Source: Fen-1301 sp963786395 (GTDB lineage Bacteria > Bacteroidota > Ignavibacteria > Ignavibacteriales > Ignavibacteriaceae). From it: DNA of 64,000 nt. A program made the position numbers and the translations under genes. Positions 1 through 10,044 of this stretch are shown in pieces. The stretch is taken from NCBI GenBank assembly GCA_963786395.1, contig CAWAZD010000001.1, positions 62,001 through 126,000 of the forward strand, in the 5' to 3' direction. Under the pieces are notes generated by a model. It saw nothing but the letters and a program-made list of their open reading frames with translations. It was not told the DNA's origin and ran no database searches. The first letter of the stretch is position 1; each line of letters opens with the position of its first letter.

Positions 1-1738
1 TGGAATTATGAACAGGGTCTGATGCTGGAAACTTTCTTCAGATTATATGAAAGCACAAGGAAACATGTTTATACAGATTATGTTAAAAAGAATCTGGATT
101 ATTATATAGAAGATAACGGAAATATTAAAACTTATAAATTTGAGGATTTTAATTTAGATAATATAGCGTCGGGCAGGGCAATTCTGGAACTGTATAAACT
201 CACAAAAAATGTTAAATATAAAAAAGCTGCGGATTTGTTAAGAGAACAACTTACGAAGACAACCCAGGACAAATGATCGGGGATTTTGGCATAAGAAAAT
301 CTACCCGAATCAGATGTGGCTTGATGGTCTTTTTATGGCCGAACCTTTTTATGCTGAATATGCCTCAATGTTTAATGAAAAAGAAGCTTTTAATGATATT
401 GCCAACCAGTTTCTGTTAATTGAAAAGCATAATAAAGACTTGAAGACAGGGCTTTATTACCATGGATGGGATGAAAGTAAGTTACAAAAATGGGCGGATC
501 CTGTAAGTGGTACGTCTCCATGTTTCTGGGGAAGATCAATAGGCTGGTATTTGATGGCACTTGTTGATGTCCTCGATTATTTTCCCATGGATCATCCGCA
601 AAGAAATGATTTGTTAAGAATATTCCGTGAACTTTCTGCAAGTCTTCTAAACTACCGTGACCCCGGTACCAAGCTATGGTACCAGGTAGTTGATAAAGAT
701 TCCACTGGGGGAAATTATATTGAAACTTCCGGTTCTGGTATGATAATTTATGCATATGCTAAAGGTGCTAATAAAGGATATCTTGAAAACAATTATTTTA
801 ACATAGCTAAAGAATCATTCCAATCATTACAGGATAATTTTATTACTCGGGATAATGATATTTTTTACCTAAACAATGTGTGTGCTGGAGCCGGACTTGG
901 TGGAATTCCATTTCGGGATGGTAGTTATAATTATTATATCCATGAAACCAAAAGAATAAACGATTTCAAGGGTTATGGACCGCTGCTATTGGCTTCCATC
1001 GAAATTGAAGAAGGAAGCCGGAGAAATTTTAGTAATAAAAGAGTTGGACTCGATTATTATTATAACAATGAATATAAAAACGGTATTAGGTATCATTATA
1101 ATTGGGAAGACAAAGAAAATTCGGGATTTTCCGATCTAGGTGATATTATAAAAGAACATGGGGCTGCGCTTGATTCATTAACTACTGCCCCCACTCTGAA
1201 AGACTTGAAAAAATTTAATGTCTATATCATAGTTGATCCTGATACTCCGGCTGAAACATTAAAACCTAATTATATTGAATCAGATGCAATTAATGAAATT
1301 AAAGCATGGGTAAAGGACGGCGGAGTATTGGTTCTATTTGCCAATGACAGTTCCAATTGCGAGTTCACTCATCTTAATATGCTTGCCGGGGAATTCGGCA
1401 TACGTTTTAATGAAGATAGTGAAAATCGTGTAACCGGGAAGAACTATGATATGGGCAAGTTTGATAACCTTCCTGACCATCCATTATTCAATGGTGTAAA
1501 TAAAATTTATTTAAAAGAGATTTCATCTCTTAGATTAAGTAATAATGCGAGTCCTATACTAATTAGAAATAATAAAATATTCATGGCGTCAGTAGATTAT
1601 GGGAAAGGGCTTGTATTTGCCGTAGGTGATCCATGGCTTTATAATGAATATATAGATAACAGGAAATTGCCTGAAGATTTTGATAACTTTAAATCAGCAA
1701 ATAATTTAATTAGCTGGCTTTTAAGCAAAACAAACTAA
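1..1738 (+). CDS. Unsaturated rhamnogalacturonyl hydrolase (GH105) with C-terminal DUF4350-like domain; 5' truncated, one frameshift
   Basis: GH105 enzymes remove the unsaturated uronate from the ends of oligosaccharides made by pectate or rhamnogalacturonan lyases. The gene is already open at base 1 (WNYEQG is the family's W-x-YE-x-G region), so its N-terminus lies outside the window. The frame from base 1 ends at 276. The frame ending at 1738 continues the same protein, reading QPRTNDRGFWHKKIYPNQMW across 260-319. One extra base near 253-260 explains the break. MWLDGLFMAEPF carries the conserved catalytic-region Asp. After the (alpha/alpha)6 barrel (about residue 230 of the downstream part), a further ~230 residues (IIVDPDTPAE, VKDGGVLVLFAND, VFAVGDPW) look like a DUF4350/glutamine-amidotransferase-like domain. 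It leads the uronate cluster, 18 bp before kduI. Family call is firm; the role of the C-terminal domain is unknown. Confidence 0.87.
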
Positions 1739-1756
1739 AATAAACACAAGGTTCAA

Positions 1757-2590
1757 TTGGAATTAAGATATACATACAATCCTGATTATTATAAAGATAT
1801 GAATTCGGAAGAGCTTAGGGAAAACTTTTTAATTGATAATCTTTTCAAAAGCGGCGAATTAACTTTAATATATACTGATGTAGACCGTTCAATCGTCGGT
1901 TCTGCTGTACCTTTTAATAATGAACTAGCTTTAACCGGGAGTAAAAAAGAGACTGCTTCAGAATTCTTTCTTGAAAGAAGGGAAGCCGGAATAATAAATA
2001 TCGGCGCTCATGGTTCGGTGATTATCGACGGTAAAGAATATATTCTGGAAAACAAAGACTGTATATATATTGGCAAGGGAGCTAAAGAAATCAAGTTTAA
2101 GAGTGATAATAATTCTAATCCAGCCCGTTTCTATATTGCAAGTTATCCGGCACATAAAGAATACCCTATAAAGCTGGTTAAATATAAGAATGCCGTAAAA
2201 CAATCACTTGGTTCCATTGAAAACTGTAATAAGAGAGTCATCAACAAATATATTTTACCGGGAAATGTTGAAAGCTGCCAGCTTGTAATGGGATTGACAG
2301 AAATTGAAACCGGAAGTGTTTGGAATACCTTTCCACCTCATACTCATCAGCGCAGAACTGAAATTTATCTGTATTTTGATATGAAGGAAGATGCAATGGT
2401 ATTTCATTTTATGGGTAAGGAAAATGAGACAAGGCATATTATTCTTAGGAATAATCAAGCAGTAATATCACCAAGTTTCTCCATTCATTCCGGGGTTGGA
2501 AGTTCAAATTATTCGTTTATCTGGGGTATGGGAGGAGAAAATCAGGTGTTTGATGACATGGATTCCCTTAATATGCAGAATATTAAATAG
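1757..2590 (+). CDS. kduI: 5-keto-4-deoxyuronate isomerase
   Basis: KduI converts 5-keto-4-deoxyuronate, formed from the unsaturated uronate released by GH105 or oligogalacturonide lyase, to 2,5-diketo-3-deoxygluconate in the cytoplasm. The protein has 277 residues, close to the usual ~278. It shows the cupin metal site: H195, H197 and E202 in PPHTHQRRTEIY, with H244 in SIHSG as the fourth ligand, matching the family spacing. The N-terminus, with its LRENFLIDNLF segment, aligns with known KduI proteins. The start is TTG, the only start that preserves the conserved N-terminus; it lies 18 bp after the GH105 stop, so the two are probably co-transcribed. KduD, the next step, is at 21.1 kb on the other strand. 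Confidence 0.95.
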   Translation: MELRYTYNPDYYKDMNSEELRENFLIDNLFKSGELTLIYTDVDRSIVGSAVPFNNELALTGSKKETASEFFLERREAGIINIGAHGSVIIDGKEYILENKDCIYIGKGAKEIKFKSDNNSNPARFYIASYPAHKEYPIKLVKYKNAVKQSLGSIENCNKRVINKYILPGNVESCQLVMGLTEIETGSVWNTFPPHTHQRRTEIYLYFDMKEDAMVFHFMGKENETRHIILRNNQAVISPSFSIHSGVGSSNYSFIWGMGGENQVFDDMDSLNMQNIK

Positions 2591-2678
2591 AAGATTTTAG
2601 TAATTATTGCAAAAAAATTAAGCTAAATTTATTTATATTTCATTACGTTATTTGATTAAATATTGAAACGTCAAAGGC

Positions 2679-3713
2679 ATGAACAAAAGATTAAGACCAA
2701 TTAAGTTAGAGGACCTTGCAAAGAAACTTAAAGTTTCTAAGGTTACAGTCTCCAAAGCATTAAGAGATCATCCGGATATATCCGCAGAAACAACTGCCAG
2801 GGTTAAAGAACTTGCTGAAAAAGTTGGGTATATGCCCAACGTGATGGCAAAAAATTTATCGGCTCGAAAATCTAATACTATTGGTCTGGTAATTCCTAAA
2901 ATTGCACATATCTTTTTTGCCTCAATAATTGAATCCATTTATAATACTGCGTTCGAAAACAACTATGAAATAGTGCTGACAGTTTCTCAAGAGAAAGCAG
3001 AAAGAGAAAGAAAACATATACTTTCCCTTTTATCTATGAGGGTTGACGGACTGCTTGTTTCCATTACACAAGAAACAAAAGATACTGAAATATTTCAGCG
3101 GGTATCCAAAAGCGGTGTGCCTTTAGTTTTTATTGATCGTGTCCCTGATATGTCTGACATTTCAAGTGTAACGGTTGATGATGAAGGTGGTGCTTTTTCA
3201 GCAGTAGATTATGCAATTAAAAAAGGACACACAAAAATTGCTCATATCGGTGGACCGAAAAATATAAATATCGGCCGTAAGAGGTATGATGGATTTATTA
3301 GAGCCATGAAAACAAACAAGATACCAATTAACCCGAATTGGGTTATAGAGGGAGGCTTCGGTGAAGAGGACGGTTATAATGGTTTTAATAAAATATATTC
3401 TAAGGGAGTAATTCCTGAATATATATTTGCCGCCACATATCCTATTGCTCTTGGTATTTATTCTGCTGCTGATCAACACGGATTAAGAATTCCTGAAGAT
3501 ATTGAAGTAACGTGTTTCGGCAAAAATAATTTTAGTACTATCAGTCCTTCTGTTTTCAATTTTGTAGAACAACCCACCCGGGAATTAGGAAATAATGCTG
3601 TTAACCTGATGATAGAACAGATTAATAATCCCGGTTTGCCGCACAAGAATATTATCCTTAGTACCGAATTAATTATCAGGAATTTAAATACCCAAAGGGG
3701 TATTGCCGGATAA
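2679..3713 (+). CDS. LacI-family transcriptional regulator
   Basis: This 344-residue protein has an N-terminal LacI helix-turn-helix (about residues 8-60: LEDLAKKLKVSKVTVSKALR, then the hinge helix PNVMAKNLSARK). A periplasmic-binding-protein-like effector domain follows (NTIGLVIPKIAHIFF, VDGLLVS, VPLVFIDR, IAHIGGP, then the C-terminal IEQINNPG). The family binds palindromic operators and is released or activated by a sugar effector. Its place inside the pectin/uronate cluster makes a uronate or KDG-type effector likely, but this is inference. An 88-bp gap after kduI allows its own promoter. Candidate operators are the CGTTTAAGTAA-type repeats at 21.92-21.98 kb and the related site at 38.91 kb. 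Confidence 0.92.
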   Translation: MNKRLRPIKLEDLAKKLKVSKVTVSKALRDHPDISAETTARVKELAEKVGYMPNVMAKNLSARKSNTIGLVIPKIAHIFFASIIESIYNTAFENNYEIVLTVSQEKAERERKHILSLLSMRVDGLLVSITQETKDTEIFQRVSKSGVPLVFIDRVPDMSDISSVTVDDEGGAFSAVDYAIKKGHTKIAHIGGPKNINIGRKRYDGFIRAMKTNKIPINPNWVIEGGFGEEDGYNGFNKIYSKGVIPEYIFAATYPIALGIYSAADQHGLRIPEDIEVTCFGKNNFSTISPSVFNFVEQPTRELGNNAVNLMIEQINNPGLPHKNIILSTELIIRNLNTQRGIAG

Positions 3714-3777
3714 GGGGAACCTTAAACATCACTACATCATTCCATTTTCATAGACTTCATTAATAATTTAAAGACAA

Positions 3778-4770
3778 TTGAATTATAAAATTCTTCTCGC
3801 AGTTTTACTACTACTTTCCATAAACATTAAAGCCTTCACCCCCGAGTTCATTGTTGCAAAGGATGGTAAAGGAAATTTTACCACTATTCAGGAAGCACTT
3901 AATGCAATTGCTTCAGATAATGTAAAAAGGCATATAATCTATATAAGGAATGGAATTTATAATGAAAAATTGTATATAGAAAAAAGCAATGTTGCTTTAA
4001 TTGGAGAGGACAAAGACAGTACAAGAATTATTTATGCTATCCTCAGAAGCAAATGGAAACTCACTAATCCGGATGATTATGGTGCAGCGGTTATTAATAT
4101 TAAGGATAGTGTTACAGATTTTATTCTTAAAAATATAACGGTATATAATAATTACGGGAGTCTTTTTAACAGCAATGACCATCAGTTTGCAATTAGAAGT
4201 GGATCGGGAGTAACTAGAATTATTTTTGATAACTGCAAAATTGTTTCTGACGGTGGCGACGCTGTCAGTCTGTGGAATACACCGGATGGAATGTATTATC
4301 ATAACAACTGCTGGTTTGAAGGGTATGTTGATTATGTATGTCCCAGGGGTTATTGTTTTATTGAAAACAGCAGTTTTTTTGGTCATAATAAAACTGCTTC
4401 TATATGGCATGACGGAAGCGGAAGAGAAGATAATAAATTCGTAATAAGAAATTCTTATTTCAATGGAGTCCCCGGATTTCCTTTGGGACGATATCACCGT
4501 GATGCTCAGTTTTATCTAATAGATTGCAGATTTTCCGGAAACATGGCAGATAAGAATATTTATTTTTATCCGTCAAAAATTCCAATTATTCTAAAATTTG
4601 GTGAAGGAAGAATATATTATTATAACTGCCATGGTGATAGTATAGATTATTCCTGGCATAAAGATAATCTTAATAACGCACCGGGTATACCGAAACCTGA
4701 ACAGGTTACGGCTTCCTGGACATTTAATTCTAAATGGGATCCTTACAAAGATCTCAGGGAAATTAAGTAA
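3778..4770 (+). CDS. Pectinesterase (CE8), secreted, divergent active-site motifs
   Basis: Pectin methylesterase removes methyl groups from homogalacturonan so polygalacturonase and lyases can act. The 330-residue protein begins at TTG (3778), giving a hydrophobic signal peptide (ILLAVLLLLSINIKAFT), then the family opening FIVAKDGKGNFTTIQEAL. The parallel beta-helix follows with NGIYNEKLYI (the family's GxYxE). Usual motifs are altered: QDTL is replaced by GGDAVSLW (D161), DFIFG by VDYVCPRG (D185 keeps the nucleophile position), and LGRPW by LGRYHR. The acid/base Asp, nucleophile Asp and Arg could therefore still be present. It lies between the LacI regulator and the uronate epimerase. Fold is confident; activity on methylated pectin is less so. 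Confidence 0.85.
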   Translation: MNYKILLAVLLLLSINIKAFTPEFIVAKDGKGNFTTIQEALNAIASDNVKRHIIYIRNGIYNEKLYIEKSNVALIGEDKDSTRIIYAILRSKWKLTNPDDYGAAVINIKDSVTDFILKNITVYNNYGSLFNSNDHQFAIRSGSGVTRIIFDNCKIVSDGGDAVSLWNTPDGMYYHNNCWFEGYVDYVCPRGYCFIENSSFFGHNKTASIWHDGSGREDNKFVIRNSYFNGVPGFPLGRYHRDAQFYLIDCRFSGNMADKNIYFYPSKIPIILKFGEGRIYYYNCHGDSIDYSWHKDNLNNAPGIPKPEQVTASWTFNSKWDPYKDLREIK

Positions 4771-4823
4771 TCGGAAATTTATACATTAATTTTTTTTATT
4801 CTTATGAATGAGGGAATCATTTT

Positions 4824-5993
4824 ATGTTAATTGAAAAATATTCTATTGGTATTGGCGACAGGTATGGTCATCAGGGTACTGCTCAGCTTCAAGCCCTTGT
4901 GTGTGCAAAAGAAAAAGGTGTTTCGATCGTTCCTGTATGGAATAAATCTAAAAGAGAACATACTTTAATCGGTTCCTCTCCAATCGATGCAAAGAAAGAA
5001 GCTGATAATGCAGTAAAAGAACTTGGGTGGAAGGATTCTTACTATATCGATGCTGATCATATCGGCATTAATACTGTTGAAGATTTCATAGGGCACTGCA
5101 ATTTCTTTACTATAGATGTAGCGGACTTTATCGGCCAATATCCTAATGAAGATCATGTTAAGCAGTTTATTAAAAAAGCATCAGCATATGTGGGAACACT
5201 TGAGATTCCGGGAATATTGACACCATTTCAGATTACTGCCGCAAGTATAAATACTATTGCAAAAAAATACCTCGTCGCAATTAAGGAAGCTGCTAAGATT
5301 TATAAAAATATTTTAGCAGTTAAAGGTGAGGATAATTTTGTTACAGAGGTTTCCCTTGACGAGAACGAACAGCCCCAAACTCCTGAAGAATTATTTTTTA
5401 TTTTACTCGGACTTTCACTTGAAAATATAAACGTTCAGACAATAGCGCCTAAATTTACTGGCAGGTTCAATAAGGGAGTTGATTATGTCGGGAATGTAAA
5501 TGATTTTATCCGTGAATTTGAAGATGATATCTGTGTGATAAAGTATGCTGTTAAGGAATTTTCTTTGTCTAAAAATCTTAAACTAAGTATTCATTCCGGA
5601 AGTGATAAGTTTTCTTTGTATAAACCGATACATAATGTTTTAATGAAGCATGATGCAGGAGTTCACCTGAAAACCGCAGGCACAACCTGGCTCGAAGAAG
5701 TAATTGGTTTAGCCCAGGCTGGAGGTGAAGGAACTGAGATTGCAAAATTCATCTATGAACAGTCGTTTAATCGTATAGACGAAATGATGAAACCTTACCT
5801 TACAGTAGTTGATATTGATTTTGATAAGTTACCCGATCCTCTCGATGTCTACGGTTGGTCAGGCGAAAAGTTTGCAAAAACCTTACGACATGAACCAGGT
5901 AATCCGGAATTAAATATTCATTTCCGTCAGTTGATACACATTGGATTCAAGGTTGCTGCGGAAATGGGAGAAAGGTATACTAAATGCTCTTGA
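4824..5993 (+). CDS. uxaE: Tagaturonate epimerase family protein (UxaE-like)
   Basis: The UxaE family interconverts D-tagaturonate and D-fructuronate, letting galacturonate catabolism join the glucuronate branch without altronate enzymes. The 389-residue cytoplasmic protein has no signal peptide. It carries the family-like opening KYSIGIGDRYGHQGTAQ, then PVWNKSKREH, YIDADHIGIN and LSIHSGSDKFSLY, a TIM-barrel-like pattern with acidic and His residues suited to metal binding. It is shorter than the ~480-residue Thermotoga member I recall, so identity rests on the N-terminal motif and context. Context is strong: GH28 follows and an SDR mannonate (fructuronate) oxidoreductase lies two genes downstream. 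No uxaC is visible in the window. Confidence 0.75.
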   Translation: MLIEKYSIGIGDRYGHQGTAQLQALVCAKEKGVSIVPVWNKSKREHTLIGSSPIDAKKEADNAVKELGWKDSYYIDADHIGINTVEDFIGHCNFFTIDVADFIGQYPNEDHVKQFIKKASAYVGTLEIPGILTPFQITAASINTIAKKYLVAIKEAAKIYKNILAVKGEDNFVTEVSLDENEQPQTPEELFFILLGLSLENINVQTIAPKFTGRFNKGVDYVGNVNDFIREFEDDICVIKYAVKEFSLSKNLKLSIHSGSDKFSLYKPIHNVLMKHDAGVHLKTAGTTWLEEVIGLAQAGGEGTEIAKFIYEQSFNRIDEMMKPYLTVVDIDFDKLPDPLDVYGWSGEKFAKTLRHEPGNPELNIHFRQLIHIGFKVAAEMGERYTKCS

Positions 5994-6077
5994 CAAATAT
6001 TCAAATGTTATTGCAAAAAATGTAACTGACAATATTTACAGGCGCCATATAAAACCAATCTTTTTAGGTGAGTAAAA

Positions 6078-7712
6078 ATGTTTAAAAGATTATTGTATTT
6101 AATGATTTTGTTGGCTTTGGTTGTTCCTCTCAGAGCCCAGTCGGAATCTAATTATAATGAAGAAATTAGGAAATATACAACAGGACTTCCTTTTGAAATC
6201 GGTGAAATTAAAGCCCCGGTTTTTAAAGATAAAGTTTATAACATTAAAGATTTCGGGGCAATTCCAGATGGGCATACACTTAATACAGATGCAATAAATA
6301 ATGCTATAACTAAATGTTCTGAAGAAGGAGGCGGTAAAGTAATAATACCTCCAGGTCTTTGGTTAACAGGTCCGATTCAAATGAAAAGTAATGTGAATCT
6401 TAATCTTGAAAGAGGAGCATTAGTCCTTTTCAGTAGAGACCACAAGGATTATCCGATAGTAAAACTTCCATTAAAGGGATTTTCAGTTGCCAATCCAATT
6501 TACGGCTATAACCTTGAAAATGTTGCTATCACCGGAGAAGGAATATTTAATGGTTCTGGTGAAACATGGAGACCGGTAAAAAAAGAGAAAATGACTCCTT
6601 CGCAATGGAAGAATCTTATTAATTCTGGAGGTTATCTTGATGAAAACAAGTCTATCTGGTATCCCTCTCGTGAAGCCTATGAAGGAATGAATGATGTAAA
6701 AAAACTGAAATCAAATAAAAATCTCACCGAAAGCAATTACATCCCTTACAGGGATGCCATGCGGCCTTATATGGTTCAATTAGTTAATTCTAAAAATGTG
6801 TTGCTTGATGGTATTACCATTGAAAACTCACCTATGTTTGCGCTTCATCCACTTGGCTGTCAAAATCTTATTATCAGAAATGTTAAGATAAATAATGAAT
6901 GGTGGACCCAGAACGGTGACGGTATAGATATAAACGGATGCCAGGACGTTCTTGTCTATAAATGCACCGTTAATGCTGGCGATGATGGTATCTGCATGAA
7001 ATCAAGTAAAGGAAAGAATCAACCTTATCCGGGTCTTCAGAATATTGTAATTGCTGATTGTATTGTTTACCATGCGCACGGTGGTTTTGTTATAGGGAGT
7101 AATACCGATGGGGGGATTAAAAATATATCAGTTAAGAACTGTAATTTTATAGGTACTGATATTGGACTAAGATTCAAGAGCGCTAAAGACCGCGGGGGTA
7201 TTGTTGAGAATGTTTTTGTTGAAGGTATCTTCATGAAAGATATTGTCAATGAAGCGGTATTATTTGATTTTTCCTATGAACAGAATCTTGATGAAAATAA
7301 AAATAAAGAAGAAAAGATTCCAATATTTCGGAACTTTAACCTGAATAATATTATATGCTCCGGAGCAAAACAGGCTGTGGTTATAAATGCCCTTGAAGAA
7401 AGTCCGGTAAAAGATATCAAAATTTCGAATTCATACTTCGAAACTATTTCAGGGGTAAGTGCGGAATTTGCAAGCAATGTAAGTTTTGAAAAAGTTAACT
7501 TTAATGTAAAAGAAGACAAACTTATTTCGCTTAACCAGACAGACAAGATAAATTTCAACAATATATCTTATTCCGGAAATGTGAAATTATTTATTTCACT
7601 TCAGGGAGATAAGACATCTTTAGTGAAAGTTACAGACACTGATCTGTCAAAGTTAACTACAAGAGTTTCATTGGCTCCTGAAGTAAATCCAAATTCGATA
7701 GAGTTCAAATAA
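6078..7712 (+). CDS. Polygalacturonase (GH28), secreted
   Basis: GH28 hydrolyses alpha-1,4-galacturonan. The 544-residue protein starts at 6078 with a signal peptide ending RAQSES. It then has the family N-terminal unit YNIKDFGAIPDG, with NTDAINNAI and GGGKVIIPPG, and a right-handed beta-helix. Catalytic motifs are all present: NGDGID (D281), AGDDGIC (D302, D303), HAHGGFVIGS (H334) and RFKSAKDRGG (the RxK motif). The length and the N-terminal segment suit the exo-acting type common in Bacteroidota-type pectin loci, but exo versus endo action cannot be decided here. The last ~130 residues are less conserved helix coils. It follows uxaE by 84 bp and precedes the mannonate oxidoreductase by 25 bp. 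Confidence 0.92.
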   Translation: MFKRLLYLMILLALVVPLRAQSESNYNEEIRKYTTGLPFEIGEIKAPVFKDKVYNIKDFGAIPDGHTLNTDAINNAITKCSEEGGGKVIIPPGLWLTGPIQMKSNVNLNLERGALVLFSRDHKDYPIVKLPLKGFSVANPIYGYNLENVAITGEGIFNGSGETWRPVKKEKMTPSQWKNLINSGGYLDENKSIWYPSREAYEGMNDVKKLKSNKNLTESNYIPYRDAMRPYMVQLVNSKNVLLDGITIENSPMFALHPLGCQNLIIRNVKINNEWWTQNGDGIDINGCQDVLVYKCTVNAGDDGICMKSSKGKNQPYPGLQNIVIADCIVYHAHGGFVIGSNTDGGIKNISVKNCNFIGTDIGLRFKSAKDRGGIVENVFVEGIFMKDIVNEAVLFDFSYEQNLDENKNKEEKIPIFRNFNLNNIICSGAKQAVVINALEESPVKDIKISNSYFETISGVSAEFASNVSFEKVNFNVKEDKLISLNQTDKINFNNISYSGNVKLFISLQGDKTSLVKVTDTDLSKLTTRVSLAPEVNPNSIEFK

Positions 7713-7737
7713 ATTATAATAATGGAGATTAAAAAAA

Positions 7738-8574
7738 ATGTTCGATGATATAAAAGATAAAGTATGTGTATTAACCGGAGGATGTGGTGTGTTCGGTAGT
7801 GTGTTTTCTAAGGCTCTTATAAATGCTGGTGCCAAACTTGCTATTCTTGATTATAAACAGGGAAGATGCGAATCATGTGCTCAGGGTATTGCAAAAGCTG
7901 CTGGTGCGCCGGTTTTATGTGCAATTGCAAATGTTTTGGATAAAGAAAGCCTTCAAGCCGCAAAGAAACACATAAATGATCAATTTGGGAAAATTGATGT
8001 TTTGATAAATGGTGCAGGCGGTAATGCGCCAACCGCTACTACTAAGGATGAATTTATATCCAGCGATAATATCAATGATTTGTCTAAAACATTTTTCGGG
8101 TTGGACCTTGACGGGTTCAGAAGTGTATTTGATCTTAATTTTCTGGGTACAATGTTACCAACAATGGTTTTTGCCGAAGATATGCTTGGAAGAGGTGGAA
8201 CAGTTGTAAATATCTCTTCTATGAATTCATACAGACCTCTGACCAAAATACCCGCTTATTCGGCAGCTAAGTCAGCTATTAATAATTTTACTGAATGGCT
8301 TGCTGTTCATTTTGCAAAAGCAAATATCAGAGTAAATGCCATAGCTCCCGGTTTCTTCCTTACAAACCAAAACAGGTTCCTTCTTACAGATGAAAAAACC
8401 GGAGAATTAACAGCACGTGGTCATAAGATAATTAACAATACACCAATGGGAAGATTTGGTGAACCTGAAGAACTGAACAGCACATTACTTTACCTCATTT
8501 CTGATCAGTCAAAATTTGTAACTGGTATTGTTATACCAGTGGACGGCGGTTTTAATGCTTATGGTGGTGTGTAA
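7738..8574 (+). CDS. SDR-type D-mannonate oxidoreductase (fructuronate reductase)
   Basis: This short-chain dehydrogenase should reduce D-fructuronate to D-mannonate with NAD(P)H. The 278-residue protein has the Rossmann motif TGGCGVFG (residues 13-20), NGAGGNAPTATT, catalytic Ser in NISSMNS (about 160), Y174 and K178 in YSAAK, and the C-terminal PVDGGFNAYGGV. The long insert with TKTFFGLDLDGFRSVFDLN is typical of the SDR mannonate oxidoreductases, not of FabG-like enzymes. These SDRs replace the unrelated UxuB family. A good RBS (GGAG, about 7725) precedes ATG 7738. The neighbouring uronate epimerase supplies its substrate; the LarA-like epimerase downstream may use its product. Confidence 0.87.
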   Translation: MFDDIKDKVCVLTGGCGVFGSVFSKALINAGAKLAILDYKQGRCESCAQGIAKAAGAPVLCAIANVLDKESLQAAKKHINDQFGKIDVLINGAGGNAPTATTKDEFISSDNINDLSKTFFGLDLDGFRSVFDLNFLGTMLPTMVFAEDMLGRGGTVVNISSMNSYRPLTKIPAYSAAKSAINNFTEWLAVHFAKANIRVNAIAPGFFLTNQNRFLLTDEKTGELTARGHKIINNTPMGRFGEPEELNSTLLYLISDQSKFVTGIVIPVDGGFNAYGGV

Positions 8575-8733
8575 TTCTACTATAATTTATTAATTAAAAA
8601 TTGCAAGACACAATAAATTACATTCTTAGTTTTTATCCCTTTATCTACTTTCTGGATTATATTTAATTTCTATGGTATTTGATCATTATTTTAACATCTG
8701 TTTTCAGAATTTAACTTTTAATTTCTAATTGTT

Positions 8734-10006
8734 TATGCAGTATTATGTAAGAGGAAGCGAAACTGACGTTTTAGGATTAGATGAGTTAAGGGAAGGCCTT
8801 TATACAGCCCTTAATAAACTCGGTATTAAAAAGAAAGTGCTGGCTATTCCACCTGATTTTACGCGATTTCATTCCCATGCAGGTGTACTTACTCGTATGG
8901 CTTATGATTATTATAATAAAATCTTACTGATATTCTCCCTGCCCTTGGGACCCATTTTCAGATGACTGAAAAAGAAATGGATGTCATGTATGATGGCGTT
9001 CCCAAAAATCTATTCCGAGTACACAAATGGAGAAGCGATCTTACGACATTAGGCGAAGTACCATCTGAATTTATGAGAGAAGTTTCTGAAGGAAAAGTCA
9101 ATTACAAATGGCCTGCCCAGGTAAACAGGTTTCTACAGGACGGCGGACATGATCTAATTCTTTCAATCGGTCAGGTAGTTCCGCACGAAGTAGTAGGTAT
9201 GGCAAATTATAACAAAAATATTTTTGTGGGTACCGGAGGACAAGAAGGAATAAACAAAAGTCATTTCCTTGGTGCAGTTTATGGAATGGAAAGAATGATG
9301 GGGCGTGCAGATACTCCTGTTAGAAGAGTCTTAATTATGCTTCAGATAATTTTGCTCAACATCTTCCAATTGTTTATGTTCATACAGTTGTTGGTAAAGA
9401 CGAAAATAATAAACTTGTATGTAAGGGGATTATTTATCGGTGATGATTTTGACACGTTTCAAACTGGCATCAGATCTTTCTTTGAAGGTAAATTTTACAA
9501 TGGTGGAAAAACCATTAAAAAAAGTGGTCGTTTATCTTGATCCTTCAGAATTTAAAAGCACCTGGCTTGGTAATAAGAGTATATATAGAACTAGAATGGC
9601 AATAGAGGATAATGGTGAACTTGTTGTCTTGCCCCGGGTTTAAGAGAATTTGGAGAGGATAAGAAAATTGATTCCCTTATTAGAAAGTATGGTTACGTAA
9701 CTACTCCGGAAGTTTTGAAATTTGTTGCGGAAACTGATGAACTTAAAAATAACCTTAGCGCGGCTGCACATCTTAATTCATGGTTCTTCGGAAGGAAGAT
9801 TTAAAATAACATATTGTCCCGGGAATTTAACCAGAAATGAAATTGAAAGTGTTAATTTCAATTATTCTGAACTTGGTGAAATGATGAAATTATATGATCC
9901 CGAAAAACTTAAAGATGGCTTCAATATAATGCCGGATGGCGAAGAGATATTTTACATCTCCAATCCTGCTCTCGGTTTATGGGCATGGAAAGAAAAATTT
10001 AAATAA
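8734..10006 (+). pseudogene. LarA-superfamily nickel-dependent 2-hydroxyacid racemase/epimerase, about six frameshifts; possible mannonate/gluconate 2-epimerase
   Basis: LarA-type enzymes use a nickel-pincer cofactor to racemise or epimerise the C2 hydroxyl of 2-hydroxyacids. Joining frames gives one ~420-residue protein. IPPDFTRFHSH corresponds to the LarA DHTRP region. GQVVPHEVVGM supplies the catalytic His, NYNKNIFVG the cofactor-binding Lys, and INKSHFLG the next His. Breaks are near 8924, 9335, 9430, 9464, 9634 and 9775, a mix of one-base losses and gains. The best start is the ATG at 8734-8736 (MQYYVRG); a TTG 6 bp upstream is also in frame. It lies between mannonate oxidoreductase and 6-phosphogluconate dehydrogenase. 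Since some family members are known D-gluconate 2-epimerases, D-mannonate/D-gluconate epimerisation is an attractive inference. Maturation genes larB/C/E are not in the window. Confidence 0.8.
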
Positions 10007-10044
10007 AAATAATTAATAATAAATCAAATTGAAGGAAATATAAA

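Noticed and set aside
3997..4497. Long minus-strand frame inside the pectinesterase gene
   Set aside because: It is antisense to a clear CE8 gene and has no recognisable domain or RBS.
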